DNA of 64,000 nt from Ettlia oleoabundans (Eukaryota; Chlorophyta; Chlorophyceae; Chlamydomonadales), in NCBI GenBank assembly GCA_019693395.1, contig JAAMXP010000162.1:1-64000 (forward strand), in the 5' to 3' direction. Below the pieces are notes generated by a model. It was not told where the DNA came from. It ran no database searches and was given only the letters and a program-made list of their open reading frames with translations. The translations under genes and the position numbers were made by a program. This document shows, one piece after another, positions 1-10,336 of the stretch. Every line of letters begins with the position of its first letter. The stretch's first letter is position 1.

Positions 1-164
1 TGTGCCTAGAGTAGGTGGTGGTAGCAACGGGCAGCGCTAACTGGCCCGGTAGGGACGGTGGCGGCCGCCTACCCTTGTTCATTTTGAGCCCCCTCTTTTT
101 TAACAACCTTCCCGCCCCTGCCGACACCCACACACTTTGACCACGCCCATCCAGGGTACTCAAT

Positions 165-533
165 CCTAACTGATCCCATACGGTAGAGCAGTGGTTGGTG
201 CATTCATTCGTTCATGTCTGATTGTACCTCCCCGCCAGCGGGTATCCTGGCGCAGACTCTGTAACATCCCTCAGTCAGTCAGGCGAACATTCGTTCATGT
301 CTGATTTAGGGTTTAGGGTTCCCTCAGTCAGTCGTTCATGTCTGATTGTACCTCCCCGCCAGCGGGTATCCTGGCGCAGACTCTGTAACATCCCTCAGTC
401 AGCGAACATCCTAACTGATCCCATTTGGTAGAGCAGTGGTTGGTGCATTCGTTCATTCATGTCTGATTGTATCTCCCCGCCAGCGGGTATCCTGGCGCAG
501 ACTCTGTAACATCCCTCAGTCAGTCAGGGGCGA
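165..533. repeat. Imperfect tandem repeats (about 240-bp period)
   Basis: A block holding a GGTAGAGCAGTGGTTGGTGC segment, a TTCATGTCTGATTGTA segment and a GTATCCTGGCGCAGACTCTG segment is repeated. The full block starts near 165 and again near 405, and a partial copy without the first segment lies at about 328-400. Copies differ by a few bases. A related unit reappears at 1228-1262 just before a (GT)n run. No reading frame is conserved between copies beyond the shared DNA, so the short open frames here are not taken as genes. Confidence 0.9.
305..320 (+). repeat. Short interstitial telomere-type repeat
   Basis: Two exact TTTAGGG units followed by TT lie between two copies of the tandem repeat. 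TTTAGGG is the plant-type telomere unit, also used by Chlorella. Two units could arise by chance or be a healed break or degenerate subtelomeric tract. Confidence 0.6.
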
Positions 534-694
534 CGGTCAGCTGGCGTTTTTCGGCTCTGGGTGACGGCCGGACTGCGGAAGCGTGCTTGCAATACGGAGC
601 GTTCGCTGCCGTTCAGACTGTCCTAATCCTAGGGTGCCGGCATGGCTCGTGCGTTGATTTAGGTGCAGCAAAGTGTAGTTGCGGCTCACGACAT

Positions 695-697
<3 letters not shown>

Positions 698-771
<74 letters not shown>
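698..771. repeat. (CA)n microsatellite
   Basis: About 36 uninterrupted CA units. Open frames through it read as Thr-His or Cys-Val repeats on the two strands and are artefacts. Confidence 0.97.
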
Positions 772-774
<3 letters not shown>

Positions 775-1227
775 CCTGGGCTGCTGCTGGTCTGTTACAC
801 CCGTATGGTCACATGAGCGACGACAGGCCTGGGGTGGCACACATCCCAGAAAAAATCAAACGCCAGTACAAAACTTGGGGGGAGAGAGAGAGGGGGAGAC
901 GGCTGACGGAACGCTGCTGGAACAGGAAAGCTCGGTGTCATCAACAGTCAGGGAGGTCATGCAGTGCAACTCGGGCATCGGTGGTGGATAGGGGGAATGG
1001 AAGGGCAGGCTCTGGGATGGGAGTCATGAGAGGAACTCGCGAGAGATGTGCCAACTGAATGCATGCGCTGGCCTAGAATGCTGCACAAACGAACGGGTGA
1101 GTGGGTGAAGGGGCAACTGCTGTTGTGAATGGGCAGCAGTTTCTAGCAAGAGAAATGGTGGGGGTTGACCAGCAAAATAGCCAGGCAGCTAATCTGGTGT
1201 ATGGCTCCTAACCGCTGGGCAGTGGTT

Positions 1228-1298
1228 CGGTATCCTGGCGCATACTCTGTGACATCCCTCCCTAGGGGCGAATGCTGGGTTGGGGCAGCTTTGCGCGC

Positions 1299-1389
<91 letters not shown>

Positions 1390-1403
1390 TGCATGCGTGC
1401 GTG
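1228..1403. repeat. Dispersed unit followed by (GT)n and (GCGT)n
   Basis: A diverged copy of the GTATCCTGGCGCAGACTCTG unit is followed after about 40 bases by roughly 35 GT units (1301-1370) and then GCGT units. The same order, unit then dinucleotide run, is seen at 480-771 with a CA run. Confidence 0.9.
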
Positions 1404-3219
1404 CGGGTGTGTGTGGGGGGGCGGGGAGGGGGACGGGGGGCTTGCAAGATGCAGCCAAAAGGAATGGGGTCGTTGGGGCGCGCCAACACTTTTGGGTTGT
1501 CGTGTGTGCGCTTGCATGCAGGGTAGGTGGGTGCTGTCAGCCTTCACAAATCACATGGAGGGAGAGGGTGACTGACAAAATCCATTAACACGCCGTGCTC
1601 TTGAAGGCGCTAAAACGTGTCTGTTGTACCGTGGACAATACGCAACCTGTAGCCGTGATGGGTGCATGTAGGTCATTATAGTATGTCTCGGTGGGATTGG
1701 AGACGCTTGGGCCTACCCCAAGCGAGGCAGAAGTCTGCCGGCCCAACTACACATAATGGCAATCAAAGCAGCGCACGACACCAGCCTGACGAGTCGGGGG
1801 CTTGAGCGCCCAGGGTGGAAGAGGACAGGGGTGGCCTGAAGCCGGCAGCTTTTTTCTTACCTGCCATGGCAGCCAACAAGAGGGGCACCGTTCTTCTGCT
1901 GGCTTCCTCAACTCATGCCCAAGGGTGTATTCAGTCTTTGGCGGGTGATTGGGTGGGGCAGCGTCCGTTTGCAGCAGGCGGGAACCCACCGGTCCCCAGC
2001 GGCGGGATCAGCCTTGCGGGTGGGTGGCGCATAGGCGGCTAGCGGGTTGTGAGCCCCGCCGGTCCCCACCGGCAGGTGCAACCTTGTGAGGGTGCCAGCG
2101 GAGGGAGGACGGCCAACGCTTGGCTGGGGTTTCAGCAGAGCGTGTGCGTCGAGCGATGGCCTCCCCCCAACTACAAACCCAAGCACCCACACCACATGTC
2201 TGCCCCTGTCCAGGTCCAGTAGGGCCTAAGTAGCGGGGTTATGTAACACACACACACACTCCCTGTCAGCCGACCATGCAGCTTGGCACTTTCTGCAACG
2301 TGGGGGCAGCCGAGTGGCGGGCAGCCGCAGATTGGTCACTTTGGCTCGTCAGGTTGCACATCCGATTCATCCGGTGCAATCCCGTCCGGAAGCCCTGGCC
2401 TTGATATTTCCGCCGCAAGAGGCACGGAGCCCCATAGTACATAATACTATTTGAATTGTTGATTTAAATTAAGCTCGGCATCCATTTTTTATGTCCCACT
2501 GCTTCCCACAGCACCGTGTGAGTTCGGCTCGTATGCCTGCGAGCATCTCCGAGATCCGCCCGCGGGCCCATCCGCCTGGCCGCTGCCCAACACGAAGCGC
2601 CGTCGAGGTGAGCATGCAGCTCCATGAAATGCTGCAATTGGGGTGGCCGCTCGATTTGCTCGCCATCGGCCCCCGGACTGGCCTTGGAAGCGCCAGGTGG
2701 TGCCAACCGTTCATATTGGCATGCCTCCGCCCCAATCTGTGCAGGCCCGGCAGACCATTGGCGAAAGCGGAAACTTGGCAAGGCTGCCATCCGGGGACCG
2801 CACCCACCGACCAGTGCCCGCCGCCACAGCGATCGGGCAGCAGCGGTGAGCAGCAGCGGCAGAACTGGCCGCCCAGCAGACCTGCATCCTTCCATCCCCG
2901 AGTCCGCTACTTGTGTGTTCTGCAATCTTTGCATGCACTTGCCGGCTGTGGGTGGGCGTAGCGTAGTGCATCCCAGTGGTGATGCAAGCCAGACCACCAT
3001 GGGGCCGCCACATTTGCCTCCCTGCCATTGAGCCCCCAGTTTAAGCTGATGTTCCCTGGCTGTCACCCCTGCTGACCTGTGCGGGCCAAATCCTGAAGCG
3101 AACGCCGGATGGGCCTTTCGAGGCTGCTGCGCCTCACTTGCCTGGAGGTGCAGTTGGCTCGATGCCCAACACCTTGCCTCCCACCACAGCCGCTCACCTC
3201 AATGTCATGCGGAGTATCT
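1404..3219. other. Intergenic, no supported gene
   Basis: Several open frames of 60-200 codons overlap on both strands between 1750 and 3070. They are typical of GC-rich DNA: none has a recognisable domain, and none pairs with neighbouring exons. The only distinct element seen is the dispersed repeat at 2201-2258. A lineage-specific gene cannot be excluded. Confidence 0.5.
2201..2258 (+). repeat. Dispersed repeat, copy 1 (inverted match at 27231-27285)
   Basis: About 57 bases ending in a short CA run match the reverse complement of 27231-27285 with only a few differences. The shared core includes GGGCCTAAGTAGCGGGGTTA. The two copies lie outside the inverted pair of membrane-protein paralogues. 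Confidence 0.85.
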
Positions 3220-3450
3220 GAATTGCTGCTATTAATACATATCATGCTTCCGTTCATTATCAAGCCATATTCTTTTGTAATATCTTATTCCTTCGTATTT
3301 CACCTATTCTTTTGTAGCTATTCATTCTTTCGTCGTAGCTTTTCTGTTCTTTCCAAAGAATATTTTTTACCAAAGAATATCCTTCACACTTTGTTGATAT
3401 AGTTGCAACGTTTTTATCTTTACATGGTTATATCCTCTTCCAACCTTTTA
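3220..3450. other. AT-rich, T-rich patch
   Basis: Base composition drops sharply to AT-rich, with repeated TATTCTTT-like and CCAAAGAATAT motifs on the plus strand. No coding potential is visible. It may be an insertion remnant or degenerate T-rich repeat. Confidence 0.6.
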
Positions 3451-4829
3451 CCCCTATTGTTTGCCATCTTTTCACCCAGTAGCCGGGTATAGCCCACATT
3501 CACCCAAACTTTCTATTGGGCATGCCCCTTAGTCCCGAGTGTTGGATGCAAGTGGCCATGTGCCTCCACTGTAGTTTTATTTAGTAACAAATCAACCCTG
3601 TACTGGCATCTGCTCTTCAAGACTATTCTTTAAACATCCAAATGCATTAGCAAATCATAGAGGTACAACTCCTGGCAGTGGCCAAGACATGCCTTGCGCA
3701 ACCCACGCCTACTCCCCGCTCTTATCCTGACCTCCCTAGGCTCGCTTTCACTCCCGGTCAGTGTCAGGATGCTGGCTCATAATGCAGCATGACACCCATG
3801 CTCCTGCCAATGTTAAGGAATGCTGCTCTTCATATGTGTAAACATCAACGATCCGTGTTAAGTGGCAGCGCATAGCGCAGGCATACCGAATGCAAGAAGC
3901 TCGCGCATATTGCTGCATACCCATGCGATTAACGCGCTGTGCCAGATGCATGTAGTCAGAATATGCCTGCATGCCAGTTGCTGGCAGTCTGCAGCTGCAC
4001 TCAACCTAGATTTAGCACCATCTGCGCTCACAAAGCCGCCACCACTGCCAATCGGCGGCGGTGCAACTTTGCAGACTGGGGGGTTGTTGGGATGAGCACG
4101 CACCTTGAATCCTAAAGACCTTTCCTAAATCTCCACAACTTGGCTAGGTTGACAAAAGGCAGGCTGTACAGCCCAGTGTGTGTGGCCGTGGCAAAGGCTG
4201 AGCTGGCTCTGCACGGGCTTGCCGGTCGCGGCGATCCGTTGATCTGGCCGGATGGTGAATGTAGGCAGGGCAACCCTGCGCCTCACGAGAATGCGCTTTG
4301 GAATGCAGAACATGGATGCACGAGCGGTCACGAGACGAAGGCTGTTGAAGCGCTGAGGCGAAGCCAGTCCTCTCCGCTGATACCTGTGGCTTCACTCAAG
4401 TGAGCTTCCGAAACGTTCCTTGATCGCATTCAAAGCGCGGGTACGCGCTGGTGGACCAGCTAGGCTTGGTCGCCCCCAAAGCTGTAGCAGCCCGGCGGCT
4501 GAGAAACGGAGCCTAGTGCATGTATCTTCTTAGATCGTGGCCCGAGCTCAAACTACCCTGCAGCGGCCATTGAACAGCAGTGCAACTCTTGTCTCCGGAC
4601 GCCCATCCATGTGCTCTCTCGATGGGCCACACCCGTGCTTAGTGCCCCTTGGGCGGCAGCCTTGGTCCCTCGAACCCAGATACAACGTGAATGCATCTGG
4701 CCGGCGGGCATCCGCCGACGCCGCAGCCCCCGACCACTGCTGCCGCGTGCTGCCGCCGGTCGCCAGCTGCCGTTCCTCCTTCCTGACGTCCACCCTGGCT
4801 CCCCCGCTCCTTCTGTTTCGCAGGCGTGA
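3451..4829. other. Intergenic, upstream of the Q-rich gene
   Basis: No conserved coding frame is visible. The last few hundred bases probably hold the promoter and 5' leader of the gene at 4830; a TGA lies directly before that ATG in its frame. Confidence 0.5.
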
Positions 4830-5621
4830 ATGTTTGCAGTATACAGTCACAGCGCTCCGCCCCCTGTTGCCTGCACCGCCCACAGCAGCAACAGTAGTAG
4901 CAGCAGCAGCCCTGCATCATTGGCCAGCGGCGACGGCCTGCGGCAGTCGGGCGGCCAGTCGAGCCAGCAGTTGCTCCCAGCTCAGGAACAGGTGCCCCAC
5001 CACAGAAGCAAACCGCCTTCAAGGACTGCTGCGGCTGAAGCGCTGGCTGGGCGACCGGGAGGCCTGCAACAGCAGGCGCTTCACATGTGCCTCACCCGGG
5101 CCGGCCCCCAGCAACAGCCACAGATGCCGCAGCAGAAGCTCAAGCAGCAACTGCCACCATCACCCTTCAGCAGCAGCAAGCCGCTGACCCCAAACAGCCT
5201 TCAGCAAGCGCCAGCCAAGCGGCAGGAGCAGCAGCAACAACAGCAACAGCCACACGAGGAGCTGGACCAAGTCCCTGCCCCAGAGCAAGCACATGGCGGG
5301 AAGTTGCAGAGCCAAGCACAGGCTCACTTGGCTAGCGAACTACAGCGAACGCCAGGGCACCGCCATGACATGGCGATGCTGCGGTCCCAATCAGTGCCTG
5401 AATTCTTGGACCAGGCCGTGTTTCGAGGCGGCATGACACGGCAGGACCCTCAACCACTGCTGCAGCATGCACAACAGCAGCTACTGCAGCAGCTGCAGCC
5501 GTCGGACCGGCCCGCTCCACAGGATGCAAGCCTGGCTGAGCTGTCAGCCATGCGGCGCACTACAGCAATGCTGCTGAGGCGCATGCTGCGGCTTGAGCTG
5601 CAGATGCAGGCACAGCTGGAC

Positions 5622-5661
<40 letters not shown>

Positions 5662-7050
5662 CTTGCAGACCGTCCCCGCTGCCCGAGCAGCTGCATCCAC
5701 CCCCGCCGGCGCTGCTGCAGCTAAATGGAAGGGACGATCCCCTGCTGTCTGCCCCCCGCAGCGGCATCCAGGCGCTTGCAGGAGACGTTGCAGGCAGGCC
5801 ACCACAAGCGGAGCTTCCCATGACCCATCAGGTGTGGTGGCAGCGCCTTTTCACTCCCAACTTGCCGCTTATCAGTGCTGGTTGGGTGAGGACGTGTAAT
5901 GATGGGACATTTCACACTGTGCCGGTCAGCTTGCAATAGCACGGAAGCCATCTCATCAGGGAAGGGGGGCGGGTACGGGTGGGGCTACCATTGCGACCTG
6001 TTGGCTGCTCAAGCTGCCGCTGAAATTGTCGACTGACCTCCGTCAGCCTCCCCCACTGTAATGCGTCTAGCTGACGCCCTGCAATCCTGTGCGCTTCACA
6101 TCTACTACTCGCAGGGCTTCCGCCGCATTCCAAGCGACGGCAGTGCCGCTGGCTCTGCTGCCGGCTGCGACTCCGGCGAGGAAGTTGAGGGTGGCGCAAA
6201 CGAAGCAGTTGAGGCTCACACTAGGAAAATGAGGCTGCAGGAAAGGCAGCAGCAGCCACAGCGCCAGCAGGAGGCAGGCGATAGGCAGAAGCAGCTGCTA
6301 GGACTCGGCAAGGACGCAGCGGCGCCACCCCGCCTGAAAATCAGGCCTGTGCCTGACCCATCCCCCCCGCCGGGCCAACTGCTGCGCCCCCGGGCCCTGC
6401 GCCCGTTGGTGCTCCTGCACGCGCTGCTGAACCAGCCGCAGCAGCAGGCGCAGGACCCTGCTGCCTCCGCTGCCCCAGCTGGAAAGCAGCCGCCCCAGCA
6501 GGAGCCCCAGATAGATGCCAAGCTGTTCAGGCGGCAGCTGGCCCTGCTGGCAGCCGCGCTGCCGTTGGCGCAGCAGGCACAGCAGGCTCCAACGCCGCCA
6601 CCGCCGCTTCCTGGTGCCAGGCCCCAGAAGCGGCCGCGCATCGACTCGCTGGAAGCTGAGCCGCCAGCGCTTCAGCTGTGGAAACAGCAGCAGCAGGTAT
6701 TGCTGCAGCAGCAGGTGCCGGCGGCGCTGGAGGGCAGGCTGAGCTCTCAACCCCGCCCGCCATCGCCGCGCCAGGGGCAGGATCAACAGGCGCGGCTGCT
6801 TTCGGGAGAAGTGCCACTGCAGAAAGCGGACCTGCTGGTGCGGCCCACCACCCAGCCACATAGTGCACCTGCATTGCGGCAGCAGCCGCAGCACCAGCGG
6901 AAGCAGCAAGAGCAGCGACAGCAGGCGCGTGTGTCAGCCACAGCCCAGCTGGCGGCCCAGCAGGCACCGCAGCAGCAGCAGGGGAACGAACAGCCAGACT
7001 GGGTGGTGCATGCAGCGCACCAGCTGCCGCCGTCGCTGCGCTGGTGGTAG
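4830..7050 (+). CDS. Glutamine-rich protein, two exons, function unknown
   Basis: Exons 4830-5831 and 6115-7050 join in phase 0 across a GT-AG intron, giving about 645 residues. The start is the first ATG after an in-frame TGA (4827-4829). The protein is dominated by Gln, Pro, Ala and Ser. A poly-Gln run lies near residue 270 (GCA/CAG run 5624-5660), just after a charged, probably helical segment (AMRRTTAMLLRRMLRLELQM) that could form a coiled coil. The second exon starts with GFRRIPSDG and later carries a basic KRPRID patch that could be a nuclear signal. Gln-rich low-complexity proteins with coiled coils are often transcription coregulators, but no DNA-binding domain is visible and I assign no function. 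An extra 5' exon ending before the CAG acceptor at 4821 is possible. Confidence 0.65.
5624..5660 (+). repeat. CAG trinucleotide run encoding poly-Gln
   Basis: About 12 consecutive CAG codons inside the first exon of the Q-rich gene. Its length may vary between strains. Confidence 0.95.
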
Positions 7051-7641
7051 GCACCATCCACAAGGGTAGTCCCCCCCACCAACACCACCACACACACACG
7101 CATGCAAACAAAGCGCGGGTACATCCTATTGGCCCACACTTGTATGTAATCCCTCAAGGGACACACTGTACTGAAATGAAACTTTGGCTCGCTTCTAAGG
7201 CTTGCCGTCCAGCCAGTCATTTCCCTTTCCAGCTCCTGAGGCGAACTGCATTGCCCCTACTGATCAACGTTCATCGCTAAATCACAGCCCTTCAACACCT
7301 CTTTGCTCTCTTTTGTTCCAGCGCCGGCTGCTTTTGAGTGCAAAGCGCATTTGTCTTCCAGTGTATCTTTGTCAAAACACCATAAGGCAGTTATGCAGGC
7401 CCACATACCGGGGGTTTGCGTCATCCCCACCACGATCTGCATCTCTACTGTTCACAACCACTCCCACTGGGTTCTCCCACAGCAGGCTACTAGCGTGCTG
7501 CTTATCCAATACCACAGACAAGCGCCATACACATTACCCTCCTCAGTCATTCATGCCGCAGAGCACCAACTCATTCAAAGCCTGAGATCGGCCCTTTTGC
7601 ACCCTGTGCCACCAACACACTTTTGAATCTTAGCACCTTTT

Positions 7642-7735
7642 ATGCCAGCATCCCAATCTTTAGATGTGAAACCCAGGCTAGCCTCAGTGGTGCGCCAGGG
7701 CGTGTTGATAATGCACAATGTAAATTCTGGAAACC
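7642..7735 (+). repeat. Dispersed repeat, copy 1 (inverted match at 24179-24271)
   Basis: About 94 bases match the reverse complement of 24179-24271 at roughly 80 percent with small indels. The shared core includes CCCAGGCTAGCCTC and GTGCGCCAGGGC. The copy lies about 50 bases before a (GT)n run. Confidence 0.8.
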
Positions 7736-7785
7736 ATTACGGCATGCTAGGCTGCCCTTGCACATCAGGTTAGGCGGTTGGCAGC

Positions 7786-7788
<3 letters not shown>

Positions 7789-7874
<86 letters not shown>
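7789..7874. repeat. (GT)n microsatellite
   Basis: About 43 uninterrupted GT units. Confidence 0.97.
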
Positions 7875-7876
<2 letters not shown>

Positions 7877-8122
7877 GCCCCGGTTGATAACCAACCTTGG
7901 ACCCAATGCTGACGAGGATGGCATGAAAAAACACTAGTCATCCTACTGATACGTACACAGCATAGGTCCGCAGAAAACTCGCGACAGGGTACATTCTAAG
8001 GACGCTGCTGAGCGCTTCGACAGGGCTGGCGACATACCCCCGATACTACCACCCGGAGCAATATCGCCCAGTATCAAGCAGCCACGCAACCGTCTGCGCC
8101 AACAGGCAGGCGGCGCATCCCG

Positions 8123-9558
8123 ATGAGCCAACGGGCGCTCGGTGCTGGTGCGGGTGGCCGCCGCAACAGAGGCGCAGAGCGGGCAGCGGCACCCGCGGCG
8201 CCGCTGCCTGCAGCACAGCATGGCGAGCACGAGCAAGATGAGGCTGGCGGTCGAGATCAGGGGTGGGAGTGGCAGCAAAACCAGCAGGAAGAAGACGAAC
8301 ACTATCAGCAGATGTGGGTTGGTTTCCGCAAGCAGCAGGTGTTGCGCTGGGCAGATATCGATCGCTGGGCCGGCCTGATCATCTCAGTGCTGCTGCTGAA
8401 AGCTGCAACGTCAGCTTATGGCAGGAGCAAGCGCCAGCTGGCTGCACTGGCGGCTGAGTTACTGGGGCTCTTCATACCATGCTCCCTGGTGCGATTGGCC
8501 CCCTCATGGTACCTGCCCCGCCGCAATTGGGTAGTGGCGGGCTGCCGTCTGGCAAACGTCTTTCTGCTGGGCCAGGCTTTTCCCCTTGACCTGCTACCCT
8601 GGGGTGGTCGGTGGGGAGGCTGGCTGCGATTCCTGGCGACGACGCGGGTGCTCAGCCTGCCTCTCTTCCTGTACACCCACAGACTGCCAATTGCGGTGAG
8701 CACCAGCAGGGTAGAGTGCAAGCACAAGTGGGCTGCACGGCAATGCATTGTATATTGTTCCTCGGCCGCAACTATGCTCGCGGTCACCCCACATGCCCGG
8801 CCTCTTTGTCCCTCCCGTGCCCCAACGCAGTGGCAGGCCTGTGTGCATCTGGTTGGCATGCTGGAAGCTGGACGCCTGGCCTGCCACAGTATTTGCCAGG
8901 TCCCAGCCCTATGCAGCCCTGATGTGCAAAAGCAGCTGCAGCAAATGGCTCACCTTGCAAGCTCGCTTACCCTATTTGCCCCTGTGTCCTTCTCTGTTCC
9001 GTCAGGTGGGTAGCAGCAGGCACATGTCATGCTATGCCCCTGATGTCAATAGCTTCATGCATTGGCACTGCGAAAGAAACCACCTCCTCTTATATGTCTG
9101 GTTTTTGTTTGCAAGAGTGATAGCAACTGGCAGCCTCTGGCCTCCTCCTGTTACAGTGCCTGAGCAGGCGCAGCAATGCCTATGCCAGCCAGTCACGCTG
9201 TGGGCGCTGGCCTGCCTCGCCTATGCTGCTCCACTGGTCTGCTGCTACCTGTGTCAGGTTGCTAGCATGCAAGCTTACATCCGCAGGTGAGGCCCGGGCA
9301 TCTGGCTACAACTGGGGAGATGGACAGAACATCCATGAATGGCAATAAGTGCCCACCACCAACCTGCCCGGCTGCTGTTGCTCCAATGCATGCAGGCACT
9401 GCCGCCGCTGGCCCCATTGCCCCTCCTGCGGACAGGCCTTTGTAATGGAGATGCCCACCCTCCTGCTGACTGGCGCTGCCCTCTTCCTGTCCTTTTGCGG
9501 GACCGCCTGGCAGCTGATTGCGGTGTGGCATGAGGGAGGCGGGCAGTTTAGCCCATGA
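8123..9558 (+). CDS. Multi-pass membrane protein with C-terminal Cys cluster, paralogue 1
   Basis: Exons 8123-8695, 8831-9005, 9157-9286 and 9396-9558 join in phase to 346 residues. The first 70 residues are polar, Ala/Gln/Glu-rich and probably cytosolic. Hydrophobic stretches follow around LIISVLLLKAA, LGLFIPCSLVRLA and VVAGCRLANVFLLG, in the second exon, in the third (LWALACLAYAAPLVCCYL) and near the C-terminus (LLLTGAALFLSF). A Cys cluster, HCRRWPHCPSCGQAF, sits between the last two hydrophobic stretches and recalls a zinc ribbon, though only three Cys plus a His are in the spliced frame. The signature SWYLPRRNWVVA is shared with the paralogue at 25227-26751, whose internal exons have the same lengths (175 and 130), which supports the model. 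TGTAA motifs follow at 9569 and 9630. I do not recognise the family; it could be algal-specific. Confidence 0.8.
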
Positions 9559-10336
9559 GGACACCGACTGTAAGGCAGCTGGTGCAGGCATCTCTGCTGT
9601 TTCTGCTATGCTTACGTGCTTGGATTGAGTGTAATGCTGGTCTTGCGTGTTCAACTACTGCAAATCTGTTTGTGGAAAACCAGTCTTATGAGCATTCCCT
9701 TGCTTGCACCCGGTTGCAATGTGTCTTATCGACACATAAATTTTAGTAAAAGATGCATTGCATCGATGGGAACGTTGAGAACAATGATAAGATGGAAGAG
9801 GGACCGGAGCAAGTAGTCGCCAAGGAGGGCCAGTGGCAGAAGCAGCACAGAGGTCATGTCAGGCGGGAGTCAAGCAGGCAGCCTACCAGAACTCCCCGGA
9901 ATAAGAGCATTCTCCCCCCCCCTTGACCCTGCGCGGGCTGCTGATGTCTTCCAACACTCTACTGCTGCAGAAATGATAGCCGTATCAAGTTGTGTTTGAA
10001 GTCTCTAATGCGCTCATCCCCAGCGGCAACCAACAACGGTGGGCATGTTTTGTTGAAATCACCACGCACACCGGTGGGGGGGTCCGCACGGGCCCGGGGG
10101 TGGCGGAGGGGCTGGGCGGGGACGTCGTGCCCTTTGTTGCACTTTGGAGCGTGAAGAACTCACTGCTGCTGAAAGGTCAATTCATTAGTCAACCTCTGGT
10201 TATAGCCTATATTAGCATGCTGCAAAGAGGGTCCTTGCTTTTGCCGAGAGTGTTCATCCCGAGATAAAAACTAGGCGGTAGCCGCTTGGCGCTGTGGCAC
10301 ACATGCATTGAAGGTTGCAGAGTCGGGCACCCGGGA
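9559..10336. other. Intergenic between convergent genes
   Basis: Holds the 3' regions of the membrane-protein gene (TGTAA at 9569 and 9630) and of EBP2 on the other strand. The open frame at 9992-10267 has no recognisable content. Confidence 0.6.

Larger units (their letters stand above)
7051..8122. other. Intergenic with dispersed repeat and (GT)n
   Basis: The gap between two plus-strand genes holds a dispersed repeat at 7642-7735, a (GT)n run at 7789-7874, and probably the 3' region of the Q-rich gene (TGTAA at 7144-7148). Open frames here are short, without recognisable domains. Confidence 0.6.

Noticed and set aside
182..260. tRNA gene, from a GGTAGAGCAGTGG stretch resembling a D-arm
   Set aside because: No acceptor stem, anticodon arm or proper T-arm can be formed. 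The sequence is part of a tandem repeat.
165..533. CRISPR-like array
   Set aside because: Repeats are long, imperfect and not separated by regular unique spacers, and the DNA is eukaryotic.
467..1588. Open frames through CA/GT runs reading Thr-His or Cys-Val repeats
   Set aside because: Dinucleotide runs are open in several frames on both strands. There is no domain and no conserved start.
2464..3066. 200-codon minus-strand open frame, overlapped by long plus-strand frames
   Set aside because: Frames of similar length lie on both strands over the same bases, as expected in GC-rich DNA. No family signature or splice partners.
6115..6150. Heat-shock factor, from GFRRIPSD at the exon start resembling YGFRKV
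   Set aside because: No upstream helix-turn-helix residues of an HSF DNA-binding domain are present in the preceding exon.
6061..7050. Second independent Q-rich gene
   Set aside because: A GT-AG intron joins it in phase 0 to the exon at 4830-5831, so one gene is simpler.
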